A DNA stretch of 32,074 bases from NCBI GenBank assembly GCA_011192005.1, contig DUFB01000064.1:16394-48467 (forward strand). Reading direction: 5' to 3'. Below are positions 1-5,939 of the stretch, piece by piece. Position 1 is the first letter of the stretch; each line of letters starts with the position of its first letter. A model generated the notes under the pieces. That model was not told the origin of the DNA and ran no database searches. It worked only from the letters and a program-made list of their open reading frames with translations. A program made the translations under genes and the position numbers. Source of the DNA: Dehalococcoidia bacterium. GTDB taxonomy: Bacteria > Chloroflexota > Dehalococcoidia > Dehalococcoidales > RBG-16-60-22.

Positions 1-204
1 CAGCGGACCGGGTACCATTCGGTCTTCCGAGTCAACACCTTCCACCACTGGCATCTGGCCTGTCATGGCTTCCATCATTTCCGCGCTGGCCACCCGGGCT
101 GCCGGGATATCGTCCAGGTTAAGTCCGCCGTCCGGCTGGCTCTGCATAAATTTTATCGGTCCCACGAGGTCAGGGTGTAAACGGTCCATCATGCTTTCAC
201 TCAT
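1..204 (-). CDS. Alpha/beta hydrolase (HSL-type esterase-like), N-terminal fragment
   Basis: This gene runs off the left edge; only its first 68 codons are present. The ATG at 204 follows a clear Shine-Dalgarno sequence, AGAAGGAG. The visible part is the N-terminal cap region: a helical stretch with ARVASAEMMEAMTG, then VVEGVDSEDRMVPGPL. The order of an ala-rich helix, a VEGV segment and a D-R-x-V-P-G-P turn is typical of hormone-sensitive-lipase-type esterases just before the catalytic core. The core with its HGGG and GxSxG motifs lies outside the window, so the family call rests on the leader alone. It is the last visible member of a minus-strand run with the two small membrane proteins and the flavodoxin. 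Its reading frame is intact, unlike theirs. Confidence 0.6.
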   Translation of the reverse strand, partial: MSESMMDRLHPDLVGPIKFMQSQPDGGLNLDDIPAARVASAEMMEAMTGQMPVVEGVDSEDRMVPGPL

Positions 205-273
205 CTTAACTCCTTCTAAAGATAAGAGGGCATCTGCCCCCTTATCAAGTTTGCCTATCCACTTTTACCCGCT

Positions 274-486
274 TTATCCGGCGGAGGTCTTGCCTACCCG
301 CTGGCCGATGCCGATACAGACCATGCCTAGGAAAAGGGCGATGGCGTGAAATACCAGCACCGGTATCATTTCTCTCAGAGTCTCGAACCCTTCTTTTTGC
401 TGTCCGACGGACACGACGATGTAGATAGCTCAGCCGATGCCGCCGAGAAGGAGGAGCCCGCCTAGTATATTAAGAAAGATTTTCAT
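274..486 (-). CDS. Small membrane protein B with in-frame UGA at codon 19
   Basis: This is a 70-codon gene from an ATG at 486, with AAGGAG and AAGGA sequences upstream, ending at TAA 274-276. Codon 19 (430-432) is TGA. Read through, it gives a first hydrophobic helix (KIFLNILGGLLLLGGIG), the UGA residue, a continued hydrophobic stretch AIYIVVSV, a polar link GQQKEGFETLRE, a second helix (about residues 41-60) and a basic tail. The hydrophobic pattern and the real stop downstream indicate a coding frame on both sides of the UGA. It is a distant paralog of the gene just upstream (512-694): in both, UGA lies 11 codons before a Q-K-E motif. A hairpin follows the UGA (401-413). UGA could be decoded as selenocysteine or another residue, or the gene could be broken (Trp TGG changed to TGA). 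Function unknown. Confidence 0.55.
401..432 (-). promoter_or_regulatory. Possible bacterial SECIS-like element after UGA of gene B
   Basis: On the minus strand the UGA at 432-430 is followed by 16 bases and then a hairpin TGTCC-GTC-GGACA (413-401). The loop starts with GU and lies 21 bases after the UGA. Bacterial selenocysteine insertion elements are hairpins just downstream of UGA with G/GU near the start of the loop at about this distance. The stem is only five pairs, so chance is a real alternative. Confidence 0.3.
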
Positions 487-511
487 GTTGTTTCCTTTCT
501 CCTTGTCTGCC

Positions 512-694
512 TCAAGCAACAGCCTTCATGAACATCCAGAGAGCCAGCACGGCAGTGGTGCCGTGGAGGAGATAGCCGAATATGGTACCGGCACTCCAGG
601 CTTTTTCTTTCTGGCGGAACACGCCCACCATGACACTAATAATTCAGGCGAGTTGAAAAATTCCCAGAAGTATGGCGCCAATCCACCATCCCAT
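512..694 (-). CDS. Small membrane protein A with in-frame UGA at codon 17
   Basis: This is a 60-codon gene. The ATG at 694 has a near-perfect Shine-Dalgarno sequence, AGGAGGTG (702-709), seven bases upstream. Codon 17 (644-646) is TGA; the frame then stays open to a second TGA at 512-514. Read through, the product has helix 1 (MGWWIGAILLGIFQLA), the UGA residue, IISVMVGV, the polar link FRQKEKAWSAG, and helix 2 (FGYLLHGTTAVLALWMFMK). Trp is encoded by TGG at five other codons of this gene, so UGA is not simply its Trp codon. The gene continues into paralog B after a 25-base gap that carries B's ribosome site, so the two are probably co-transcribed. A G-C-rich hairpin (612-630) starts 13 bases after the UGA. 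Recoding, nonsense mutation and sequence error are all possible. No known family recognised. Confidence 0.55.
612..646 (-). promoter_or_regulatory. Possible bacterial SECIS-like element after UGA of gene A
   Basis: On the minus strand the UGA at 646-644 is followed by 13 bases and then a hairpin with stem TGGTGG / CCGCCA (630-625 with 617-612, one G-U pair) and loop GCGTGTT. The loop begins 19 bases after the UGA, compared with 21 in the paralog. Size and position fit bacterial SECIS elements, but the primary sequence of such elements is poorly conserved, so this stays a candidate. Confidence 0.32.
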
Positions 695-854
695 ATTCAG
701 GCACCTCCTAGATAGATATTAGCGGTTCACGGTCGATTGAATACACTAATATAGTATACCTGGACAATCTATGTCAATCTGGAAATAACCGTCGATGCTA
801 TTAAACAGGCTACTTCAGGTTGTTGATAACTTCCCGAGCCCAGGCGCCGGCACG

Positions 855-1259
855 CTACAGTTCGCCTTCCTTAAGCGGGCCTCTGGTGCCTTCGACGAAG
901 AAGGGTTCGGGATTAAGAAGAAGATTTCCGCCTTTCTTCTTGAGACTCCTGGCGATTCTACCGGCGGCATAACCGAAAATACCTACCCATTTCGCCGATA
1001 TTCTGGTATCGAACGTGGCTACGTTCATACCCCTGATATCAGGCTCTGATACCTTTTTCAGGAAGTCCTGCATTGCCGGTGTAGGCCTGCCGCCCTGTGT
1101 CGGCGCACCAATGATGAGCAAATCGATTCCCTTTAGTCCGGAAGGTTCAACTTCTTTGACGTGAAATATCTTTGCGTCGTTGGCGATAGCCCCTCCGATA
1201 GCCCGGGCGATCTGTTCCGTGTTACCGTAAACCGAGTCGTATACTACCAGTACTCTCAT
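855..1259 (-). CDS. Flavodoxin-family protein, C-terminus cut by in-frame UAG
   Basis: This is an FMN-binding electron carrier of the flavodoxin fold. The N-terminus MRVLVVYDSVYGNTEQIA holds strand 1 and the phosphate-binding loop (S/T-x-Y-G-N-T). The second flavin loop is GAPTQGGRPT, and an aromatic/glycine segment (IFGYAAGRIA) follows. The ATG at 1259 has a GGAGG site upstream. The frame ends at TAG 855-857 after ...GPLKEGEL (134 residues). The same frame continues for 14 sense codons, RAGAWAREVINNLK, to a second TAG at 810-812. That extension looks like the normal last helix of the fold, where ELERA would be expected, so TAG probably replaced GAG. The full protein would be 149 residues. 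The truncated form would lack the last helix and may be unstable. Likely first gene of the minus-strand run that continues into the small membrane proteins. Confidence 0.8.
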   Translation of the reverse strand: MRVLVVYDSVYGNTEQIARAIGGAIANDAKIFHVKEVEPSGLKGIDLLIIGAPTQGGRPTPAMQDFLKKVSEPDIRGMNVATFDTRISAKWVGIFGYAAGRIARSLKKKGGNLLLNPEPFFVEGTRGPLKEGEL

Positions 1260-1316
1260 TACCCGCCTCCGATATTATTATCTATTCTATATTCTTGTCC
1301 TGTATATCACAAATTC

Positions 1317-1345
1317 TTGACGCTGTAATTGTATTCCTCTATCCT
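1317..1345 (+). promoter_or_regulatory. Sigma-70-type promoter of the cyclase gene
   Basis: TTGACG (1317-1322) and TATCCT (1340-1345) are separated by exactly 17 bases, five and four matches to the consensus boxes. A start near 1352 would give a leader of about 30 bases containing the AAGGAGGA ribosome site (1371-1378) before the ATG at 1384. Confidence 0.5.
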
Positions 1346-1383
1346 AAGAGTAGCTTTATTTCGCGCTATTAAGGAGGATATCC

Positions 1384-2046
1384 ATGACTGTCAAGATGCC
1401 TGAAGGCTGGTATGATATTACCGTTCCTCTCAAGCAGGGAATGTCTTATTTCCCGACTGACCCCGTCCCGCCCAAAATATACCGGTATCACGATAGAGCC
1501 CTGGGAGCCAGAGTTACCATGTCGATGCTGGAAATCATTTCACACACCGGTACTCACATCGATGCTCCCCTGCACTTCATACCCGACGGCTCGACTATCT
1601 CCGATATGCCGCTGGAAGCCACTATCGGTCCGGCTCGCGTGCTAGAAATAAAAGACCCTGAAAAGATAAAGGTGCCGGAGCTGGAAAAATATAATATCAG
1701 AAAGGGCGAGAGAATCCTCTGTAAAACGCGAAATTCCCCCAGGACCTACGAAAGTGAAACCTTTGTTGAGGACTACGTCTATCTTGACGTTGCCGCCGCC
1801 GAGTACCTGGCGATAAAAGGTATAATTCTTTTCGGGCTTGATAATATAACCATCGGTCATTTCAAAGAACGGGACAACCTATCCAAGACTCATCAGACTT
1901 TACTCGAGGCCGGTATTTATATCCTTGAAGACTGTGCCCTGGCCGGTGTACCGCCCGGTGAGTACGAGCTGCTCTGCCTGCCGTTACTCATGTATAAAGG
2001 TGATGCCGGACCCTGCCGGGCCATACTCAGGCCGCTGAAAAAGTGA
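1384..2046 (+). CDS. Cyclase-family metal-dependent hydrolase (kynurenine-formamidase-like)
   Basis: This is a 220-residue member of the cyclase/KynB superfamily, which hydrolyses amide or lactone bonds with a bound divalent metal. The signature HTGTHIDAPLHF is at residues 54-65, giving the metal-binding His54, His58 and Asp60 and the catalytic His64. The C-terminal half has the usual FGLD segment, a K-T-H-x-x-L-L-x-x-G motif and I-x-I-L-E-D. Length is normal for the family. The start is fixed by AAGGAGGA five bases before the ATG. Substrate cannot be told from sequence; family members act on formylkynurenine, isatin and other small compounds, and no tryptophan-degradation gene is nearby. It is followed after seven bases by the lipoprotein gene, so the two may share a transcript. 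Confidence 0.85.
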   Translation: MTVKMPEGWYDITVPLKQGMSYFPTDPVPPKIYRYHDRALGARVTMSMLEIISHTGTHIDAPLHFIPDGSTISDMPLEATIGPARVLEIKDPEKIKVPELEKYNIRKGERILCKTRNSPRTYESETFVEDYVYLDVAAAEYLAIKGIILFGLDNITIGHFKERDNLSKTHQTLLEAGIYILEDCALAGVPPGEYELLCLPLLMYKGDAGPCRAILRPLKK

Positions 2047-2053
2047 GGGATCG

Positions 2054-3229
2054 GTGATAGATTTCAAGGTCATTTTTAAAAGGTCATTTATTCTATCTCT
2101 CGTTAATGCCTTGCTGATTCTCGCACTACTTCTATTAGTATTAGCATGTGACAACATTAATACCACTCAACCAGATAAAACAAGCACACAGACTACAGAT
2201 AGTGTCATACCTACCCAAGCACCCTCTTATTTTATTCTCAATCTTTCTCCTATTCCTGATTTAGAGGATCCCGGAGAACTGGAAGTTGTTTTTACAATGC
2301 TTGAACCTGAACGTTACGAAAACCTGACAAACTCACACCTTAACATAGAGTTTTACTGGACAAATATCCACGGCAGCTATTCCGAGGCCAAGCGAGCCGA
2401 ACTCGTGCCCCTCAACGAAGTACTGATAAGCGGGGAAACCTCCTGGGAAGGCGATGCTTCTTTAAATCGCAGTATCACTTTACACAGTCAGATAAGACTT
2501 CCTAGAGAGGGAGTATGGAAAATCAAGGCTATATTCTCCACTAACGATGATGTCCAGCTTACTCATTCAATTAAGGTAGCGGTGGCTGAAGGGACATCAG
2601 TGATAATGTATACGGAAGAATTTTGTTCTAGTCCGCTGGCCTACTTGGGGAATCTTTATTATGGCGAAGGGGGTGAAAGGGATCTTGATGAATTACATCC
2701 TGTCGCTATTGATCTTGATATATCCAAGGCTCCCCGGGTTGGCGAGGAAGCTGTATTGACATACCGAATAAGATCCTTTAATGAAGTCACCGACTTCTCG
2801 GCGGAACTGCAAGTCTTTAAAAGAACAGTAGGAGTTGCCGAAGTAAGGATACCTGTTGAAAGTATCATGTCAAGCGGAATTTCAACGTGGCAAGGCGACT
2901 TGATACCGGGTGAACCGGTTGTGGTCACATGCACAATCGTATTCCCCGAAGAGGGTGACTGGAAGATCAACGCCTACGGTAACTCCCTAGCAAGAAAACA
3001 GGTAAATCGTATCGGATACATTGATTATATCAAAATGAATTCTACAGATACCAGAGGTTCCTTCGGATGGGAAGATCCTCAAATTAATCCTTGCGTGACG
3101 ATAGCCACTCCTACGACGACCATACCTACTACAATTCCAACTACACCTACAACAACCATTCCAACTGAAAATACCACCTCTGGCTACAAACAGCTAAAAA
3201 TAATCCCACCGTGCGATAACCGTTCCTGA
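2054..3229 (+). CDS. Putative lipoprotein with two repeated beta-type domains and Thr/Pro tail
   Basis: Starts at GTG 2054, with GAGGGA just upstream, overlapping no gene. The N-terminus has basic residues, a hydrophobic run (SLVNALLILALLLLVLAC) and a lipobox V-L-A-C at about residues 29-32, so the protein should be exported and lipid-anchored. The mature part holds two copies of a roughly 110-residue unit (about residues 65-165 and 220-310): each has a G-E-L/A-V-L opening, a S/T-W-x-G-D motif and a G-x-W-K-I-x-A closing strand. This looks like duplicated Ig/CARDB-like beta sandwiches. The C-terminus is a Thr/Pro stretch with repeated T-I-P-T units, probably a linker or glycosylated stalk, then about 20 further residues. 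No enzyme motif is seen. The gene is more AT-rich than its neighbours. Function unknown; a surface-exposed role is inferred. Confidence 0.7.
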   Translation: MIDFKVIFKRSFILSLVNALLILALLLLVLACDNINTTQPDKTSTQTTDSVIPTQAPSYFILNLSPIPDLEDPGELEVVFTMLEPERYENLTNSHLNIEFYWTNIHGSYSEAKRAELVPLNEVLISGETSWEGDASLNRSITLHSQIRLPREGVWKIKAIFSTNDDVQLTHSIKVAVAEGTSVIMYTEEFCSSPLAYLGNLYYGEGGERDLDELHPVAIDLDISKAPRVGEEAVLTYRIRSFNEVTDFSAELQVFKRTVGVAEVRIPVESIMSSGISTWQGDLIPGEPVVVTCTIVFPEEGDWKINAYGNSLARKQVNRIGYIDYIKMNSTDTRGSFGWEDPQINPCVTIATPTTTIPTTIPTTPTTTIPTENTTSGYKQLKIIPPCDNRS

Positions 3230-3329
3230 TTTAGCGATTGAACACCAGCCATGCAATGACCGCTGGTTAAGCAAGATATAATTTTCATTGTTTTGCCCCG
3301 TTGTTCGATGTGTATAAACACACTTTTTA

Positions 3330-3366
3330 ATGTTTTATTAAACATGTTCCTTAATATGTTCTTAAT
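3330..3366. repeat. Three degenerate 11-14-base direct repeats
   Basis: ATGTTTTATTAA (3330-3341), ATGTTCCTTAAT (3344-3355) and ATGTTCTTAAT (3356-3366) follow each other head to tail, spaced 14 and 12 bases. They sit directly before the TATAAT at 3377-3382, a position suited to a regulator binding on one face of the helix. The sequence is AT-rich, so some similarity by chance is likely. Confidence 0.35.
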
Positions 3367-3494
3367 ATTACTGCGGTATAATAAAACTGTCGACATACGA
3401 AAATACGGGGTACCTCTTATCAAAGGTACTGGCTAGCGGTATTCAAGATAGACTCCAGGCGTGTTAAAATATATATAGAGTCGGGAAAAACCTG

Positions 3495-3537
3495 ATACCA
3501 TCCAATATCGTTATATATAGTAGGGTGGTATTTTTTT
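3495..3537 (+). terminator. Rho-independent terminator between lipoprotein gene and hydrolase
   Basis: A nine-pair stem (ATACCATCC, 3495-3503, with GGGTGGTAT, 3523-3531, one G-U pair), a 19-base AT-rich loop and seven T residues (3531-3537). It lies 265 bases after the lipoprotein stop and 100 bases before the hydrolase start, so it ends either a long 3' tail, a separate short RNA, or acts as an attenuator. Confidence 0.65.
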
Positions 3538-3637
3538 GTGACATATTTGTGTTGTTTACCCCCGGTTCTGAGACGGAGTTGTGCTGCCTCCAAGATAAGA
3601 TGAATAGCGACTTCGCCCTTTTTTGAGGTTGAAAAAT

Positions 3638-4435
3638 ATGAGAAACAATATAGCTGATATCTGTAGTAGACATATAAACGTTGAAGGTCATAATGTACAT
3701 TATTTCACTGCGGGAAAGGGAGATCCTGTCGTGGTGATTCACGGCGGCGGCGGTGACGCCAGAACATGGCTGCGTAATATTGAAGAACTCTCATCGAGTT
3801 ATACCGTATATGCTCCCGACCTTCCCGGCTATGGTAATAGCCAGCCTCTGAATGGTAGATATTACATTCCAGAGCTGACCGACTTCCTCGATGATTTTTC
3901 GGATAATCTGGGCCTGGAAAGATTTCACCTGGTTGGCCATTCGCTCGGGGGTGGTGTGGCTCTGAACTACGCTCTAAACTCACCTCACCGGATAAAGAAA
4001 CTGGTACTCGTCAGCAGTCTATGCTTGGGAAGCGAAATAGCTTTCTGGGTCAGGCTGATTTCGGTTCCCACATTACTGCGTTTCCTGGGAGCATTTACTT
4101 TGTCGGTATTTAAAGGCATAAAGTGGGTGGTAAAGAAAGTACTCAAACAGGTTGAGTTCGTCATACCGTTTTCGCCGGCAAGTGTTACTATCGGTGGCAG
4201 CGTAGCGAATTTCAAGCAGCAGACAATGATACTGGCCGACCGCTTTGCCGAGGTACTACCGCCGACTTTACTGGTGTGGGGAGCCAGAGACGGTATTGTT
4301 CCGGTCAGGCAGGCCTACGCGGCAGCGCGGCTGATTCCCGATTGCCAGCTGAAGATTTTTGAAAAACGCGGGCATAACGTCTACCGGGATGATGTGACGG
4401 AATTTTCCAACATCGTCAGGGGATTTCTGAACTAG
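3638..4435 (+). CDS. Alpha/beta hydrolase
   Basis: A 265-residue alpha/beta hydrolase of the small-molecule hydrolase type. The oxyanion loop is V-V-I-H-G-G-G-G (residues 32-39), the nucleophile elbow is GHSLGG with Ser102, the acid is probably the Asp of WGARDGIVP and the base the His of RGHNVYRD near the C-terminus. The order and spacing match the family. The ATG at 3638 was chosen because GAGG lies nine bases upstream; a TTG at 3623 in the same frame would add five residues but has no ribosome site. A cap region (about residues 130-190) is rich in hydrophobic and basic residues, so the substrate may be lipid-like or the enzyme membrane-associated. The gene stands alone between a terminator and convergent genes. 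Substrate unknown. Confidence 0.85.
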   Translation: MRNNIADICSRHINVEGHNVHYFTAGKGDPVVVIHGGGGDARTWLRNIEELSSSYTVYAPDLPGYGNSQPLNGRYYIPELTDFLDDFSDNLGLERFHLVGHSLGGGVALNYALNSPHRIKKLVLVSSLCLGSEIAFWVRLISVPTLLRFLGAFTLSVFKGIKWVVKKVLKQVEFVIPFSPASVTIGGSVANFKQQTMILADRFAEVLPPTLLVWGARDGIVPVRQAYAAARLIPDCQLKIFEKRGHNVYRDDVTEFSNIVRGFLN

Positions 4436-4469
4436 ATACTCTCCAGGTTTTCAAGCGTGATATCCGTAT

Positions 4470-5048
4470 CTAGAAATGCGGTTTACAGATTATCTCTTTT
4501 ACCCTGGTATCGAAGAAACGGTGCACGTAGCTGGGCTTTAGTACCACCGCAGTATCAGCCCCGCGTCCCGTACCCCCGATGCAGATAACATCCTCGTCGG
4601 TACGAACCAGTCCGGCATCGGCAGCCATCGCGGCGATTTCCAGGGCAACCTTCATACCCTGCCCGAAAGTCCTCAGGGTCATGGCGATAACGTCACCCAT
4701 CGCCACTGTGGGGGCCGGACGACCTTCTCCCTGGTGCAGCGCACGGTGGATACCTCCGAAAGCATGAGTGGTGGTGTGAATAATACCTCCCTTGCTTTCG
4801 ATTATTTTTCGGTTTTCAGCGGTTAATTCCTGGGTGTTCGGTTCGCGGAAACCATCGGTATGGGTTACAATAACCACCTTGAGTCCCGTAAAAATATCGA
4901 CGGCTTTTACGGCCGTACCACCGACAGTGGAAGCTACCACCACGGTCTTGATGCCCAGTTCATCGGCGCGCTGCCGGGCAAGAGCCAGAGTTTTACTGGT
5001 GTTTTCCTCCCCGCCCGGTTTATCGAAGTACGTCGTCTTTGATTCCAT
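4470..5048 (-). CDS. Stand-alone pyruvate-kinase C-terminal (alpha/beta) domain protein
   Basis: A 192-residue protein resembling the C-terminal, allosteric domain of pyruvate kinase with no catalytic barrel. The pattern is T-L-x-L-A-R-x-R-A-D-E-L-G, the strand KTVVVASTVGGTA, then VVIVTHTDGF, and a glycine-rich end, VICIGGTGRGADTAVVLKP. Such stand-alone proteins occur in archaea and anaerobic bacteria and have no established reaction; a ligand-binding role is inferred from the fold. ATG at 5048 has AAAGGAG upstream. It lies 37 bases downstream of the fumarylacetoacetate-hydrolase-family gene on the same strand, so the two are probably co-transcribed, and it converges with the hydrolase at 3638-4435. 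Confidence 0.75.
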   Translation of the reverse strand: MESKTTYFDKPGGEENTSKTLALARQRADELGIKTVVVASTVGGTAVKAVDIFTGLKVVIVTHTDGFREPNTQELTAENRKIIESKGGIIHTTTHAFGGIHRALHQGEGRPAPTVAMGDVIAMTLRTFGQGMKVALEIAAMAADAGLVRTDEDVICIGGTGRGADTAVVLKPSYVHRFFDTRVKEIICKPHF

Positions 5049-5085
5049 GTTTCTCCTTTGTATTAAGATGAATATACAAACACCG

Positions 5086-5844
5086 CTATTGCTTGGTTAC
5101 ATAATTCCTCAGAATACCGATGCCTTCTATCTCGACCTCCACCGTATCGTCCGGTTGCATTGGCCCGACGCCGCTGGTGGTCCCGGTGGCGATGACGTCA
5201 CCGGGCAATAATGTCATGACGTGAGAGATAAAACTCACCAGTTCATCAACGGGAAAGACGAGGTCGGCAGTGCTGGTGTGCTGCTTCCGCTCACCGTTAA
5301 GCCGTGTTTCCAGTGTAAGATTACGCGGATCGACTTCGGTCTCGATGCAGGGTCCGATGGGGCCGAAAGTGTCAAAGCCCTTGGCGCGCGTCCATTGCTT
5401 GTCCCGTGCCTGTATATCGCGGGCGGTAACGTCGTTGACGCAGGTATAACCGAAGATGAATTCGCTGGCTTCCTGTGCTGACACGGGCCGGGTGCGCTTG
5501 CCTATCACCACTCCCAGTTCGCCTTCGTAATCAACGCGCTCCGAAGACGGCGGGTAGATAATATTGGCTTCGGGCCCGATTACCGATGTGGACGGTTTGA
5601 TAAAGATGAGGGGTTCGGTGGGGATGCGGTGGCTCATCTCCTCGCCGTGAGAGCGGTAATTTACCCCGAGGGCGACTATTTTCGAGGGGGTACACGGTGC
5701 CAGCAGTTTTACTTCCGATAGACCGTGAGAGAAATCAGTTCTCAGGTAGCGGCGATAGGGATTACCCGTAAGACCGTGAATAATATCGCCTTCGAGTATC
5801 CCGTATTCAATCCTTCTCCCTATTGAGTAACGAACGATTTTCAT
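5086..5844 (-). CDS. Fumarylacetoacetate hydrolase-family protein
   Basis: A 252-residue FAH-superfamily enzyme, the fold used for C-C bond hydrolysis of acylpyruvates and for oxaloacetate decarboxylation or keto-enol isomerisation. The metal site is visible: YEGELGVVIG gives Glu107 and Glu109, and VNDVTARD gives Asp138. KGFDTFGPIGP (about 155-165) is the conserved substrate loop, and the C-terminal LLPGDVIATGTTSGVGP is typical. The N-terminal 50 residues form the usual small domain. Substrate is undetermined. There is no Shine-Dalgarno sequence before the ATG at 5844; instead TGATAAACT ends six bases upstream, suggesting a leaderless message. It is divergent from argJ across 95 bases and heads a two-gene unit with the pyruvate-kinase-like protein. 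Confidence 0.88.
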   Translation of the reverse strand: MKIVRYSIGRRIEYGILEGDIIHGLTGNPYRRYLRTDFSHGLSEVKLLAPCTPSKIVALGVNYRSHGEEMSHRIPTEPLIFIKPSTSVIGPEANIIYPPSSERVDYEGELGVVIGKRTRPVSAQEASEFIFGYTCVNDVTARDIQARDKQWTRAKGFDTFGPIGPCIETEVDPRNLTLETRLNGERKQHTSTADLVFPVDELVSFISHVMTLLPGDVIATGTTSGVGPMQPDDTVEVEIEGIGILRNYVTKQ

Positions 5845-5922
5845 AATTTGAGTTTATCATCGGTAAATACTCATTTCAAGCTTGGGAGGCAGGCGTGGGA
5901 AATTGCCTGTAAGCAGCCGTTA

Positions 5923-5931
5923 TGATATAGT
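5923..5931 (+). promoter_or_regulatory. Extended -10 box of the arginine cluster, leaderless layout
   Basis: TGATATAGT (TGN followed by a hexamer matching TATAAT at five of six positions) ends eight bases before the argJ ATG at 5940. Transcription would start about at the start codon, and no Shine-Dalgarno sequence exists there. No good -35 box is seen at 17 bases. Confidence 0.45.
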
Positions 5932-5939
5932 TTGTGTAA

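Larger units (their letters stand above)
3230..3637. other. Intergenic stretch with short direct repeats, a -10-like box and a terminator
   Basis: No convincing gene lies in these 408 bases; the open frames on either strand lack ribosome sites and family features. The stretch is AT-rich. It contains three degenerate direct repeats (3330-3366), a TATAAT box at 3377-3382 without a clear -35 partner, a weak hairpin TGTGT-ATAA-ACACA followed by CTTTTT near 3310-3330, and a well-formed terminator at 3495-3537. A transcript from 3389 or so to 3537 would be about 150 bases. Confidence 0.6.

Noticed and set aside
65-349. Plus-strand open frame of 94 codons at the left edge.
   Set aside because: It is antisense to the esterase fragment and gene B, with no ribosome site and no recognisable protein features.
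383-399. On the minus strand GGGTTCGAGACTC resembles a tRNA T-loop.
   Set aside because: No acceptor, D or anticodon stems can be formed around it, and it lies inside the small membrane protein gene B.
3521-3540. AGGGTGGTA followed by T residues resembles the T-box sequence of tRNA-sensing riboswitches.
   Set aside because: The T-box core continues with C-C-G-C-G, which is absent; this segment is the 3' arm of the terminator, no specifier stem is seen, and the next gene is a hydrolase rather than an amino-acid or tRNA-synthetase gene.
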